A DNA stretch of 64,000 nucleotides from Sphingobacterium sp. B16(2022) (GCF_012030425.1 NZ_JAAUVN010000004.1:124001-188000); one strand, 5' to 3'. Counted from the first letter of the stretch, positions 16,130 to 25,135 are shown. The notes: generated from the sequence alone by a model not told the origin. Numbers and translations: made by a program.

Positions 16130-17962
16130 ATGAAGAAAAGTAGCATAGTTTTAATTATTAGCTTGATGACCCTAGCATTACTGGGAGTGGCAGCTATGCA
16201 ATTTTATTTTATCAGAGAATCCTATCGTCAAAAATCACAATTGTTTGACGAATCGGTCAATGCTTCCTTAACGGCAGTCGCAGGTAAAATAGAACGTCGG
16301 GAGGTAATTGATTTTGCAAAAGTGCAACAGCAAACCAATATCAAAAAATATCAATTTGAGCAGGAGAAGCAAAGGCATCTTGCTGAACAATTGAAAATGC
16401 AAAGAGATCTGGAAAACTTAAGAGCTGATCAATATGCCATAAAAGAAAAATTTAAAGAAGCTGAAGATCAACTAAAAGAAACATTTCCTAGTGTTGTATC
16501 TATTGAAAATTCATTTTATGAGACTTACATCAATAGAAAAAGTAAAGAAAATGTATTAAGCATTGACGTCATCAAATACAACAGTCCTGATCATGTCATA
16601 AAAGAATATGTAGAAATTGGAGCAACCAAATTTCTACCAAAAGAAAATGCAAAAGATGATAGTGCAAGATTCGTTATACCAACAATAGATCCTATCTTAA
16701 AGCAAGCAATTGAGTATAAAATTGCGACTTTACCTCCAAGATTCAATAAACAGATTGCTAAGAAAATAGTAGATCTTGAAAATAAGTTGGAAAATATGAG
16801 CGGTCAGAATTTGATTGGAACTGGTAAAAATGTATTTGATACTATCGCAGCTATTGGCGGGAAAAGAAGCGGTCTTATTGAAGATGTTGCTATTGGAATG
16901 GAGCTATCCAAACGCCCATTTAGAGAGCGCTTAAATATTAATCTCATTCAAAACTTATTAAAAGAGGAACTTGCAGAAAGAGATATCAATTATCCTTTTA
17001 ATATTGAAGTTCGCGATAGCAGTAATATCGTTTTCAGTGTACAAACCATCGATAATATTATTAAACCAAATAAAATAACTCGTTATTCAACAGCTCTATT
17101 TAAAGGAGATATTGGTTCTCCTCCAGGAAGATTAAGCGTTTATTTTCCTAGAAAAAGTACTATCATTGTTGATAATATGAGTTATCTATTGCTCCCTACA
17201 ATAGCTTTGCTTTTCCTATTAATTGGCTGTTTTGCATATACCCTATTAATCATATTCAAACAGAAAAAAGTTTCAGAGATGAAAACTGATTTTATCAACA
17301 ATATGACGCACGAATTTAAAACACCTGTTGCTACAATTATGATAGCTAGTGAATCCTTGCGAGATCCAGAGATCATATCTGATGAGCGTAGAGTAAAGCG
17401 TCTTGCAAATATTATATATGATGAAAATGTGAGATTAGGTAACCATATCGAACGAGTATTAGATATTGCCCGTCTGGAAAAAGAAACATTAAAGTTAGAA
17501 AAAACACCTATTCACATTAATGATCTGCTTTCAGCAGTATTAGACAGCATGCAACTTCAAATACAAAAAGTAGGTGGCAAATTTGAACATCACTTTGATG
17601 CACAAAATGATATTGTAGTAGGAGATGAACTTCATTTGTCAAATGTATTTTTCAACTTGGTAGATAATGCTATAAAATACAGTAAAGATAATCCACACAT
17701 AATTGTGAAAACCAAAAATACAAAAGAAAGTATTCAAATTACAATTATTGATAATGGGATTGGAATGGCAAAAGATCATTTATTAAAAATATTTGATCAA
17801 TTTTATCGCATTCCTACAGGAAATGTCCACAACGTAAAAGGTTTTGGATTGGGACTATCATATGTTTATGATATTATTAAAAGAATGAATGGTAAAATTC
17901 AAGTAAAAAGCGATAAAGATAAGGGAACGCAGTTTGACATTCTATTACCCATAAAAAATTAA
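16130..17962 (+). CDS. Membrane sensor histidine kinase
   Basis: A 610-residue two-component sensor. Membrane helices at about residues 5-28 and 350-374 bracket a 320-residue extracytoplasmic sensor region that I do not recognise. Its first third (about 60-125) is rich in Gln, Lys and Glu and probably a coiled coil. The cytosolic part has the H-box NMTHEFKTPVATIM with phospho-acceptor His394, then the N-box FFNLVDNAIKYS, G1 IDNGIGMAKDH, F-box FDQFYR and G2 GFGLGLSYVYDIIKR. It is followed after 59 bp by an OmpR-type regulator, its evident partner. The signal is unknown. Confidence 0.92.
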   Translation: MKKSSIVLIISLMTLALLGVAAMQFYFIRESYRQKSQLFDESVNASLTAVAGKIERREVIDFAKVQQQTNIKKYQFEQEKQRHLAEQLKMQRDLENLRADQYAIKEKFKEAEDQLKETFPSVVSIENSFYETYINRKSKENVLSIDVIKYNSPDHVIKEYVEIGATKFLPKENAKDDSARFVIPTIDPILKQAIEYKIATLPPRFNKQIAKKIVDLENKLENMSGQNLIGTGKNVFDTIAAIGGKRSGLIEDVAIGMELSKRPFRERLNINLIQNLLKEELAERDINYPFNIEVRDSSNIVFSVQTIDNIIKPNKITRYSTALFKGDIGSPPGRLSVYFPRKSTIIVDNMSYLLLPTIALLFLLIGCFAYTLLIIFKQKKVSEMKTDFINNMTHEFKTPVATIMIASESLRDPEIISDERRVKRLANIIYDENVRLGNHIERVLDIARLEKETLKLEKTPIHINDLLSAVLDSMQLQIQKVGGKFEHHFDAQNDIVVGDELHLSNVFFNLVDNAIKYSKDNPHIIVKTKNTKESIQITIIDNGIGMAKDHLLKIFDQFYRIPTGNVHNVKGFGLGLSYVYDIIKRMNGKIQVKSDKDKGTQFDILLPIKN

Positions 17963-18021
17963 ATTTAAAACGATATTAATTTCGTATATTATCATCAATA
18001 TTCGAACAAAACCATAAGAAT

Positions 18022-18711
18022 ATGCAGAAGATACTATTAGCAGAAGACGATCCAAACTTAGGAGATTTATTAAAAGATTATTTAGAGCTTAAAGGGAAAT
18101 TTGATGTCACCTTATGTACAGATGGTGAAGAAGCTGTCAATCAATTTCGCAAGAGCAGTTATGATCTTTGCATTTTAGACGTCATGATGCCCAAGAAAGA
18201 TGGCTTTACAGTAGGCCGAGAAATCAGGAAAATAAATACAACAACCCCCATCATATTTGCTACTGCAAAAGGTATGATGGAAGATAAAACAGAAGCATTT
18301 GAACTTGGTGGCGATGATTATATCACAAAACCATTTCGAGTGGAAGAATTACTCCTTCGCATAAATGCATTGCTTAAGCGTGTTGTAAGAGAGAAAGATG
18401 ATCAGGTTGTAAGCGATAAATTTGAGATTGGAGAGTACTTCTTCGATTATACAAGTCAACAAATTGCGCATAAAGGTGTGCAACAAAAACTATCAACGAA
18501 AGAAGCGGAATTATTACGTCTACTTTGTCTAAAAAAGAATGATGTACTGACTCGAGAAGAAGCCCTTTTAAAAATTTGGCATGATGACAATTACTTTACA
18601 GGCCGGAGTATGGACGTTTTCTTAAGCAAATTGAGAAAATACCTACGAGATGATCCCAAAGTTGAAATTGTCAATGTACATGGAAAAGGCTATAAATTAT
18701 TGGTTAGCTAA
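18022..18711 (+). CDS. OmpR-family response regulator
   Basis: A 229-residue regulator with a receiver domain (1-120) and a winged-helix DNA-binding domain (about 130-229). The acidic pocket is Glu8-Asp9 and the phosphorylated Asp53 is in LCILDVMMPKKDG. The conserved Thr/Lys are in FATAKG and DYITKPF. It pairs with the kinase directly upstream. A terminator at 18732-18758 closes the unit. Confidence 0.93.
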   Translation: MQKILLAEDDPNLGDLLKDYLELKGKFDVTLCTDGEEAVNQFRKSSYDLCILDVMMPKKDGFTVGREIRKINTTTPIIFATAKGMMEDKTEAFELGGDDYITKPFRVEELLLRINALLKRVVREKDDQVVSDKFEIGEYFFDYTSQQIAHKGVQQKLSTKEAELLRLLCLKKNDVLTREEALLKIWHDDNYFTGRSMDVFLSKLRKYLRDDPKVEIVNVHGKGYKLLVS

Positions 18712-18731
18712 TACACAATTACTAGAATAAT

Positions 18732-18758
18732 AAAGAGATGTTAAAAACATCTCTTTTT
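18732..18758 (+). terminator. Terminator after the response regulator
   Basis: AAAGAGATGTT (18732-18742) pairs with AACATCTCTTT (18746-18756) around an AAA loop, followed by T residues. It rules out the ATG inside it (18738) as the start of the next gene. Confidence 0.85.
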
Positions 18759-18773
18759 GTTTATCTTGCAACA

Positions 18774-19541
18774 ATGAAACTATCGATTCCATTTTTTTTA
18801 ATCCTTTCAATCTTTTGCTCTTCTACATCGCTTTATGCGCAAAAAGATACTTTACAAAATGATAATCAAGATTTTGAAACCAATGCTAAGCCAATAAATT
18901 ATAAGCAATTAATAGTTCCTGCGGCTTTAATGACTTACGGAGTAATCTCATTAAATAGCCCATACCTCAAACATAAGGATCAACAAATAAACAATTCAAT
19001 TAATAATGATCCGTCCAAAACCTTTAAACTTGATAATGTTAGTGTTTTCATTCCTTCTGCAGCGGTCTTTGGGCTTGACTTACTCGGAATACCAAGTAAG
19101 CACAATTTAAAACAACGCTTAGTGGTAAGTTCGATTGCCCATGCAATCACCTTATCAGCAGTATATACCATAAAAAAAACGACACCTACTTGGAGACCCG
19201 ATCGCGCAGATCAAGAATCTTTTCCTTCAGGACATACTGCTGTACCTTTTACCGGTGCAGAAATTCTATGGCAAGAATATAAAGATCAATCCATTTGGTA
19301 TGGTATTGCAGGCTATACAATTGCGGCGGGAACAGGTTACCTGAGAATGTATAATCATAAACATTGGTTTTCTGACGTCGCCATGGGAGCTGGTATTGGT
19401 ATTATGGGAACAAAAATTGCATACTGGCTCTTACCATTATTTGATAAACACTTGCAATCAAAAAAAACAAGTTACCTAACGATGGCAATACCATTTTACA
19501 ATGGAAAACAAATTGGTTTGTCTGCTAATTTCCAATTTTAA
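18774..19541 (+). CDS. PAP2-family phosphatase
   Basis: A 255-residue membrane or periplasmic phosphatase of the PAP2 superfamily, which dephosphorylates lipid phosphates such as undecaprenyl pyrophosphate or phosphatidic acid. All three motifs are present: KTTPTWRP (KX6RP-like), SFPSGHTA (PSGH) and RMYNHKHWFSD (SRX5HX3D-like). I start at the ATG at 18774, which opens a signal-like segment (MKLSIPFFLILSIFCSSTSL); the ATG at 18738 lies in the preceding terminator. A TATCTTGC sequence ends 4 nt before 18774. The sequence does not show whether the two-component system controls it. Confidence 0.88.
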   Translation: MKLSIPFFLILSIFCSSTSLYAQKDTLQNDNQDFETNAKPINYKQLIVPAALMTYGVISLNSPYLKHKDQQINNSINNDPSKTFKLDNVSVFIPSAAVFGLDLLGIPSKHNLKQRLVVSSIAHAITLSAVYTIKKTTPTWRPDRADQESFPSGHTAVPFTGAEILWQEYKDQSIWYGIAGYTIAAGTGYLRMYNHKHWFSDVAMGAGIGIMGTKIAYWLLPLFDKHLQSKKTSYLTMAIPFYNGKQIGLSANFQF

Positions 19542-19617
19542 ACCTTGGTTTATTATCATTTTTATATAAAAGTTACAAAATATTTGTTTTTATAAAACTA
19601 ATTCCGATATTTACAGC

Positions 19618-19720
19618 GCTTATAGAGAAAGGCAGAGGGAATAGACCCAATGAAGCCTTAGCAACCTGTCGATTGACAAGGTGCTACATTCTACCCCATC
19701 AAAAAGTGGGAATGATAAGC
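19618..19720 (+). promoter_or_regulatory. SAM riboswitch (S box) upstream of metE
   Basis: The aptamer core is recognisable by eye: GAGGGAATAGACCCAATGAAG, GCCTTAGCAACC, AAGGTGCTACATTCT and GGGAATGATAAGC fit the S-box consensus blocks. GCTTAT (19618-19623) and ATAAGC (19715-19720) close the P1 helix. When SAM is plentiful the downstream terminator should form and shut off metE. Confidence 0.93.
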
Positions 19721-19760
19721 TAGACACAAAATATATCTTGTGCCCTCCTCTCTAAAAGCA

Positions 19761-19810
19761 ATCAAAAAATTTAGTAAATAGATTCAAGAATTTTTGATCG
19801 TTTTTTATTT
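19761..19810 (+). terminator. Expression-platform terminator of the SAM riboswitch
   Basis: ATCAAAAAATT (from 19761) pairs with AATTTTTGAT (19789-19798) with one bulge, followed by CG and a T run. It sits between aptamer and metE, 67 nt before the start codon. Confidence 0.65.
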
Positions 19811-19876
19811 CGAATAAAAAAATCCTTCTAATTTCTTGCTTCGTTAAGGTTGAACAAATAAAATAATTTTATATTT

Positions 19877-22189
19877 ATGTTACTAACGAACAACTTAGGT
19901 TACCCACGTGTAGGTGCCTTCCGCGAGTTGAAAAAGGCCAATGAAGCATATTGGGCTAAAAAAATCAGCGCGCAAGAATTATTGCAGGCTGGACTGAAAA
20001 TCCGTGAAGGCAACTGGAAAACTCAAAAAGATGCTGGCATCGATTTGATTCCTTCCAATGATTTTTCATTTTATGACCAAGTTTTAGACTTGACATTAAC
20101 TGTAGGTGCAATCCCTGCACAATATCAATCACTTTTAAATAACGAAGATAAAGGATACAATTTGGACCTTTACTTTGCAATGGCGCGTGGTTTCCAGCAA
20201 GATGGCGTTGACGTAACGGCAATGGAAATGACAAAATGGTTTGATACCAACTACCATTACATCGTACCTGAATTCGTGAAAAATCAAGAATTCAAATTGA
20301 CTTCAGAGAAATTCTTAAATGAATATAATGAAGCAAAATCTTTAGGTATTGAAACGAAGCCTGTGTTAATTGGCCCGATCTCATACTTATTATTAGGTAA
20401 AGAAAAAGAATCTGGTTTCAACCGTATCGATTTAATCGATAAGTTGGTTCCTGTATATGAAGAAATCTTAACTAAATTGGCTACCGCTGGTGCAAAATAT
20501 GTACAAATTGATGAGCCATTTTTAGCTTTAGATATTGATGATGCAACACGTGCTCTATACACTCGTGTATTTACTAAATTAGCTGCTGCTGCTAAAGACA
20601 TCAAAATTATTGTAACGACTTATTTCGAGGCTTTACGTGACAACGAAGAAACAGCTCTAAACTTACCAGTTTACGCAGTTCATGTTGATTTAGTAAGAGG
20701 TGAAAACCAACTCGACACTATATTAGCCAAAGTTCCGGCTTCATTAACACTTTCTTTGGGTGTAGTTGAAGGTCGCAACATTTGGAAAAATGATTACGTA
20801 AAATCTTTAGCACAAATCAAAAAAGCTGTTGATGCTTTAGGCAAAGACCGTGTATTAGTAGGACCTTCGAGTTCATTATTACACGTACCTTTCGATTTAG
20901 ACAATGAAGATAATGAAGAGTCATTGCCTAAAGAAGTTAAAAATTGGTTGGCATTTGCTAAGCAAAAATTAGCAGAGGTAAAAGATTTAGCGATCTTAGC
21001 TGAAGGCGAAGTAGATGCAAAAACCGCTGAGCGTTTCGAAGCCAATAAGGCTGCTGCGGAAGACCGTCGTACATCTTCTTTAATCCACAAGCCTGAAGTT
21101 AAAGAACGTACAGCAAATATCACTGATGATGATGCTAAACGTACATCTACTTTCTTAGCTCGTAAAGAAGCACAACAAGCGAAATTTAATCTTCCAGCAT
21201 TTCCAACAACGACAATTGGTTCATTCCCACAAACTAAAGATGTTCGTAAATGGAGAGCTGATTTGAAAAAAGGCGCAATTTCTCAAGAACAATACGATAA
21301 AGAAATCGCAGAAGAGACAGAAAGAACAATCCGTCTTCAGGAGCAATTGGATATCGATGTATTAGTTCATGGTGAATTCGAACGTAATGACATGGTTGAG
21401 TACTTCGGAGAGCAATTAGCAGGTTATGCCTTCACTAAAAACGGATGGGTTCAGTCATATGGTTCACGTTGTGTAAAACCTCCAGTTATTTATGGTGATG
21501 TTTACCGTCCTGCTGATATGACCGTACGTTGGTCTTCATACGCTCAAACCCTGACAAACCGTCCAGTAAAAGGAATGTTAACGGGGCCGGTTACGATCTT
21601 ACAATGGTCATTCGTACGTAACGATCAACCACGCTCTACAACAACTTACCAAATTGCATTAGCGATTTTAGATGAAGTACAAGCTTTAGAAAAAGCAGGT
21701 ATTAAAATTATCCAAATCGATGAACCTGCAATTCGTGAAGGTCTGCCATTACGTAAAGCTGATCACCAACAATATTTAGATTGGGCTGTACGTTCATTCC
21801 GAGTTTCATCTTCGAATGTAGATGACGATACACAGATTCACACCCATATGTGTTACTCTGAGTTCAACGATATCATTGAAGATATTGCTGCAATGGATGC
21901 TGATGTAATTACTATCGAGACTTCACGTTCGCAAATGGAATTATTAGATGCATTTGCTGCAGATTTTAAATATCCAAACGATATTGGACCAGGTGTATAT
22001 GACATTCACTCTCCTCGTGTTCCGAGTACAGAAGAGATGGTTGAATTATTACGTAAAGCAAAAGCGGTAGTTCCAGCTGAACAACTTTGGGTAAATCCTG
22101 ACTGTGGTTTAAAAACACGTGCTTGGCCAGAGACTAAAGCTGCCTTAGAAGCTATGGTTGAAGCTGCTAAAATCTTGCGAGCTGAATAA
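19877..22189 (+). CDS. metE: Cobalamin-independent methionine synthase
   Basis: This 770-residue cytosolic enzyme transfers the methyl group of 5-methyltetrahydrofolate to homocysteine. It has the usual two barrels: an N-terminal one starting NNLGYPRVGAFRELKKA and a catalytic one starting TTIGSFPQTKDVRKWRADLKK. Zinc ligands are visible in HTHMCYSEF and NPDCGLKTR, and IDEPAIREGLP is a conserved substrate segment. The SAM riboswitch 157 bp upstream gives feedback control, and a strong terminator follows. Length is close to the family norm of about 755. Confidence 0.97.
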   Translation: MLLTNNLGYPRVGAFRELKKANEAYWAKKISAQELLQAGLKIREGNWKTQKDAGIDLIPSNDFSFYDQVLDLTLTVGAIPAQYQSLLNNEDKGYNLDLYFAMARGFQQDGVDVTAMEMTKWFDTNYHYIVPEFVKNQEFKLTSEKFLNEYNEAKSLGIETKPVLIGPISYLLLGKEKESGFNRIDLIDKLVPVYEEILTKLATAGAKYVQIDEPFLALDIDDATRALYTRVFTKLAAAAKDIKIIVTTYFEALRDNEETALNLPVYAVHVDLVRGENQLDTILAKVPASLTLSLGVVEGRNIWKNDYVKSLAQIKKAVDALGKDRVLVGPSSSLLHVPFDLDNEDNEESLPKEVKNWLAFAKQKLAEVKDLAILAEGEVDAKTAERFEANKAAAEDRRTSSLIHKPEVKERTANITDDDAKRTSTFLARKEAQQAKFNLPAFPTTTIGSFPQTKDVRKWRADLKKGAISQEQYDKEIAEETERTIRLQEQLDIDVLVHGEFERNDMVEYFGEQLAGYAFTKNGWVQSYGSRCVKPPVIYGDVYRPADMTVRWSSYAQTLTNRPVKGMLTGPVTILQWSFVRNDQPRSTTTYQIALAILDEVQALEKAGIKIIQIDEPAIREGLPLRKADHQQYLDWAVRSFRVSSSNVDDDTQIHTHMCYSEFNDIIEDIAAMDADVITIETSRSQMELLDAFAADFKYPNDIGPGVYDIHSPRVPSTEEMVELLRKAKAVVPAEQLWVNPDCGLKTRAWPETKAALEAMVEAAKILRAE

Positions 22190-22216
22190 GTTTAGATTTT
22201 TAGAATTATAAATATA

Positions 22217-22256
22217 AAAGATCCTGAAGTTAAATCACTTCAGGATCTTTTTTTTG
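22217..22256 (+). terminator. Terminator after metE
   Basis: AAAGATCCTGAAGT (22217-22230) and its exact complement (22237-22250) form a 14-bp stem with a 6-nt loop and a T run. Confidence 0.9.
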
Positions 22257-22331
22257 TAAAAAAATAATAGTTTCTATTTAATACTTTAATATAGAAAGTT
22301 TAAATTTACCCTAATCAAAAAAGTGTATATC

Positions 22332-22859
22332 ATGAAAACTTTCACTTGTCTTTTATACTTTCTGTTTTTTGTATCAATCTATACCTTTGCACAAGAGGGC
22401 TATCCCACTCCACCATTCAAATCAAACACTCTTTTTTATATACAACATAGCGAAGGTCATAACACCTATGTTTATGAAGCAAATATGAGTGATAAACAGC
22501 ATTTCAATAACAAGAATCCTATCAATAACTATCGGATTTTATATGATAAAGGAGGAGAAATTAAACCTTTAACTGGTATCCAACAAAAATTTGCCTACGG
22601 TATTATAACAAAAGAACTAGGCAATAATACATTTGAGTTTGAGATTGTGTCTTACAAAAATCAACCCTTATATCTCAAGATGGATAAAGCAGGAAAGCCT
22701 TATGTGGAAACCACATTAAATGGTCACAAATTTAATCTCCATCGTATTTTCATCAAACAAAAAGAGGGAACTTCAGGCTTAGGGACGCAAGTTGAATATC
22801 TCATATTTTACGGCACAGACCACAGGGGTACCAAAGTACGAGAGAAATTGATACCATAG
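22332..22859 (+). CDS. Secreted DUF4833-like protein
   Basis: A 175-residue exported protein. I use the ATG at 22332, which opens the signal peptide MKTFTCLLYFLFFVSIYTFA; a GTG three codons upstream is the alternative. The mature part begins with TLFYIQHSEGHNTYVYEANM, which resembles the start of DUF4833 domains (a one-domain periplasmic family of unknown function). It is monocistronic, between the metE terminator and convergent genes. The family call rests on resemblance from memory. Confidence 0.55.
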   Translation: MKTFTCLLYFLFFVSIYTFAQEGYPTPPFKSNTLFYIQHSEGHNTYVYEANMSDKQHFNNKNPINNYRILYDKGGEIKPLTGIQQKFAYGIITKELGNNTFEFEIVSYKNQPLYLKMDKAGKPYVETTLNGHKFNLHRIFIKQKEGTSGLGTQVEYLIFYGTDHRGTKVREKLIP

Positions 22860-23108
22860 TTGACATTAGGCGCCAATCCCATTGCCTACTGTCATATTCA
22901 ACTCTTTAATGCATTAGATTTTTTATTTAATTAGTTTACATCATTTGATTGAAAAAGAAAATGAGGCGTTTATTTGACGTTGTTGCATCATAATATTTAA
23001 ACGTATACCCTTCTTTAATTCAGGGGAAGGATATACGTGTTATTCATCTCATCTCAGAAACAATCTATTGAGTTTATCCTCAATTAGAAAGAATAAACTG
23101 TCAATTAG

Positions 23109-23597
23109 TTATTTTTTGCTTTTACGTCCTATTTTCCGTTTTCCTTTTATTCGATCTTCAACGTCTTTGATCGTGGACAACATCTCACTATCTAAATTTT
23201 CCAATCTAACCAAATTTAATACTTTTAAGGCTTTTTTAAATTTTTTAAGTTTTTCCAATATAAGTACCCTTTTTAATAAAAATAAAGAAGATGAAACTCC
23301 GGGTATTGTTAAAGCAAACTCAATTGTTTTTTCTGCCTCTTCATATGCATTGGTATCAATCAAGGTTTGTATATAAGGTTGATAAATTTCCAAAGCATAT
23401 AAATTATGTACTAACGCTTCTTGAAAATATTTCTTTGCTTGTTCAAAATCAAACAACTGTTCCGCATGAAGTCTCCCCATCAGACATAGTGCCATCGTAT
23501 TTGAATCATCATAAGACAAGGCGTATGACAAAGATTCTAACGTATTTTCTAGGTAATATGGATAACTATCCAATGCCTGTAACACATATTTATTCAT
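23109..23597 (-). CDS. TPR-like protein
   Basis: A 162-residue cytosolic helical-repeat protein. Starting at the ATG at 23597 (MNKYVLQALDSYPY), it contains three to four degenerate tetratricopeptide units. The clearest is ALCLMGRLHAEQLFDFEQAK with KYFQEALVHN, and another is TLIDTNAYEEAEKTIEFAL. The C-terminus is very basic (KGKRKIGRKSKK), which could bind nucleic acid or an acidic partner. An ATG eight codons upstream is possible. Function unknown; TPR proteins usually act as binding scaffolds. Confidence 0.65.
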   Translation of the reverse strand: MNKYVLQALDSYPYYLENTLESLSYALSYDDSNTMALCLMGRLHAEQLFDFEQAKKYFQEALVHNLYALEIYQPYIQTLIDTNAYEEAEKTIEFALTIPGVSSSLFLLKRVLILEKLKKFKKALKVLNLVRLENLDSEMLSTIKDVEDRIKGKRKIGRKSKK

Positions 23598-23623
23598 AAA
23601 ATATATTGCATCAATTCTCAAAA

Positions 23624-23656
23624 GATCCTTAAATAAGCGATGTCTATTTAAGGATC
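23624..23656 (-). terminator. Hairpin in the 334-bp gap upstream of the TPR gene
   Basis: GATCCTTAAATA (23624-23635) pairs exactly with 23645-23656. On the minus strand it is followed by TTTTGAG, so it may be a weak terminator for the zinc-ribbon gene or a leader hairpin of the TPR gene. I see nothing else convincing in 23657-23931. Confidence 0.5.
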
Positions 23657-23931
23657 AATAATTAAATAAAAGATTATCTTAAATACCTCGACTCACGAAA
23701 TACCAAAGAAATCATTAATTGCTCGAACATTGTCGAGACCAAAATAAAGTCAAAAGAGGAGTAACTACGAGAAAAAAGTATTCTGAAGAATATACCCAAG
23801 ATCCTTCTTTTGGATTGAAGTAGGGTTATTTAATATAGCAAACATATTCTTCTATTATTAATTGTGAATACCTAATTGATTTTGCAAATATTTAAAACAA
23901 AATTGAAATTTCAAAATAAATTTATCAAAAA

Positions 23932-24303
23932 CTATTTAGGTATACGTTTCACGATCAACAGCAAATTATTTTCCAGAACCAAATAGCCATACTCATAAAT
24001 AAAATAGTAGGTCTGTCCTTTAGCATTGATGAAATTATGAGTATGATATTTTAAATCAAAGCCTTGCAGCAACATCTTTTCCTTGCTTATCTTGAGTATC
24101 CCTTCATCTCCCAGAACTTCTTGTAGAATACGCCTGTTCTTACGCAATGTATGATTGATCTTTCTGATCAAGTTCGTTTGATCACTATTCTGTTTATAGT
24201 TATAACTATTGCGACAGGCATCATCACAAAATCTTTTATCAGAGCGTCCCCTTATTGACTTTTTACAATCTAGACATTTTTTTAAATTAATTTCTTCTTC
24301 CAT
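23932..24303 (-). CDS. Small zinc-ribbon protein of unknown function
   Basis: A 123-residue protein. The N-terminus has CLDCKKSIRGRSDKRFCDDACR, a CxxC...CxxxC arrangement that should bind zinc and resembles DUF2116-type ribbons. The rest is helical and basic (INHTLRKNRRILQEVLGD), then a beta-rich tail. There is no signal peptide, so it is cytosolic and perhaps nucleic-acid binding. It is divergent from ssb, and the shared upstream region has a 10-bp phased repeat. A similar Bacteroidota small protein exists as I recall, but with no known role. Confidence 0.6.
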   Translation of the reverse strand: MEEEINLKKCLDCKKSIRGRSDKRFCDDACRNSYNYKQNSDQTNLIRKINHTLRKNRRILQEVLGDEGILKISKEKMLLQGFDLKYHTHNFINAKGQTYYFIYEYGYLVLENNLLLIVKRIPK

Positions 24304-24313
24304 AAATCATAAA

Positions 24314-24360
24314 ATAAACGACAACAAACGCTTACAAACGGTTATAGTCGATTACAAACG
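24314..24360. repeat. 10-bp phased ACAAACG repeats between the zinc-ribbon gene and ssb
   Basis: Four copies of A(T/C)AAACG begin at 24314, 24324, 24334 and 24354; the slot at 24344 holds the diverged TATAGTCG. Spacing is exactly 10 or 20 bp, so all sites face the same side of the helix. Position in a divergent intergenic region suggests a protein-binding site. Confidence 0.55.
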
Positions 24361-24478
24361 TTTATTAACCGATTAAAATCTCAATTACTTTTCACTTTTG
24401 TTTCTGTTTCCTAAGCATAATTCGAAAGGATGCATTTATTGAAGTTAAACAATTTTACAAACATTTAAAAGCAAAGTT

Positions 24479-24877
24479 ATGAGCAGATTAAAAAACAGAA
24501 TTCAATTGATTGGACACTTAGGTTCTGATCCCGTGGTAAAAATTAGCACAAGCGGAACTAAAGTATCAACCTTACGTTTAGCTACCAAAGATCTATTTAA
24601 AAACAAAGCTGGTGAATGGGTTGATGAAACCCAGTGGCATACTTTAGTGATCTGGGGCAACCTTAATACTACTGTAGAAAAATATTGTCTAAGAGGTTCA
24701 GAGTTACTAGTAGAGGGAAAACTTACCTACCGCGAATACGAAGATAATAATGGAAATAACAAGACAATTACAGAAATCAAAGTCGACAGTTTAATTGTTA
24801 TGAATAAATCTAAATTAAGGAAACGAAATGAAGAAATTTCTAGTCAAGAAATTACAGAAGAAGACTTACCATTTTAA
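24479..24877 (+). CDS. ssb: Single-stranded DNA-binding protein
   Basis: A 132-residue OB-fold protein that coats single-stranded DNA and recruits replication and repair enzymes. The OB core runs from NRIQLIGHLGSDPVVK to about residue 110, with the characteristic WHTLVIWG. The C-terminal tip EITEEDLPF matches the conserved acidic partner-binding tail. It lacks most of the usual glycine-rich linker, so it is shorter than typical SSBs (about 150-180). It is not beside mutY or gld genes, where the main Bacteroidota ssb often sits, so it may be a second copy. Confidence 0.93.
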   Translation: MSRLKNRIQLIGHLGSDPVVKISTSGTKVSTLRLATKDLFKNKAGEWVDETQWHTLVIWGNLNTTVEKYCLRGSELLVEGKLTYREYEDNNGNNKTITEIKVDSLIVMNKSKLRKRNEEISSQEITEEDLPF

Positions 24878-24942
24878 TTAAATAGTAGTAAAAACAAACA
24901 TTTCAATCCAGATGATTGTTTCTTATTTAAACTCAATATCAT

Positions 24943-25122
24943 ATGAAAAGAATATTTCCAATATCATTAATCGTGTTAACTTGCCTTTCTTTATCGAGCT
25001 GTTCGGTCATTGAAGGTATTTTCAAAGCAGGAGTTTGGTCAGGTATAATCATCGTTGTGGTCGTTGTTGCTTTAGTAATATGGCTACTAGCTAAACTTTT
25101 TGGTGGAGGTAGTAAAAACTAA
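24943..25122 (+). CDS. Tiny lipoprotein with one membrane helix
   Basis: A 59-residue protein. MKRIFPISLIVLTCLSLSSC is a lipoprotein signal with a clear lipobox (Cys20). After a short SVIEGIFKAGVWSG segment comes one strongly hydrophobic helix (IIIVVVVVALVIWLLAKLF) and a GGGSKN tail. Small proteins of this pattern are widespread in Bacteroidota and often wrongly named phosphatidate cytidylyltransferase; 59 residues cannot hold that enzyme. It is followed by a perfect terminator and is probably co-transcribed with ssb, 65 bp upstream. Confidence 0.7.
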   Translation: MKRIFPISLIVLTCLSLSSCSVIEGIFKAGVWSGIIIVVVVVALVIWLLAKLFGGGSKN

Positions 25123-25135
25123 CATAACTTACAAG

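Noticed and set aside
18738..18773. Earlier start for the PAP2 phosphatase
   Set aside because: The ATG lies within the stem of the response-regulator terminator, and the next ATG opens a proper signal segment.
20284..21123. Long open frames on the minus strand inside metE
   Set aside because: They are antisense to a clear MetE protein, and their amino-acid composition has no family resemblance. They are codon-bias shadows.
23737..23830. A short plus-strand frame reading KRGVTTRKKYSEEY, similar to the start of IS3-type transposases
   Set aside because: Only about 24 codons, no start, no partner frame and no terminal repeats nearby. The resemblance may be chance.
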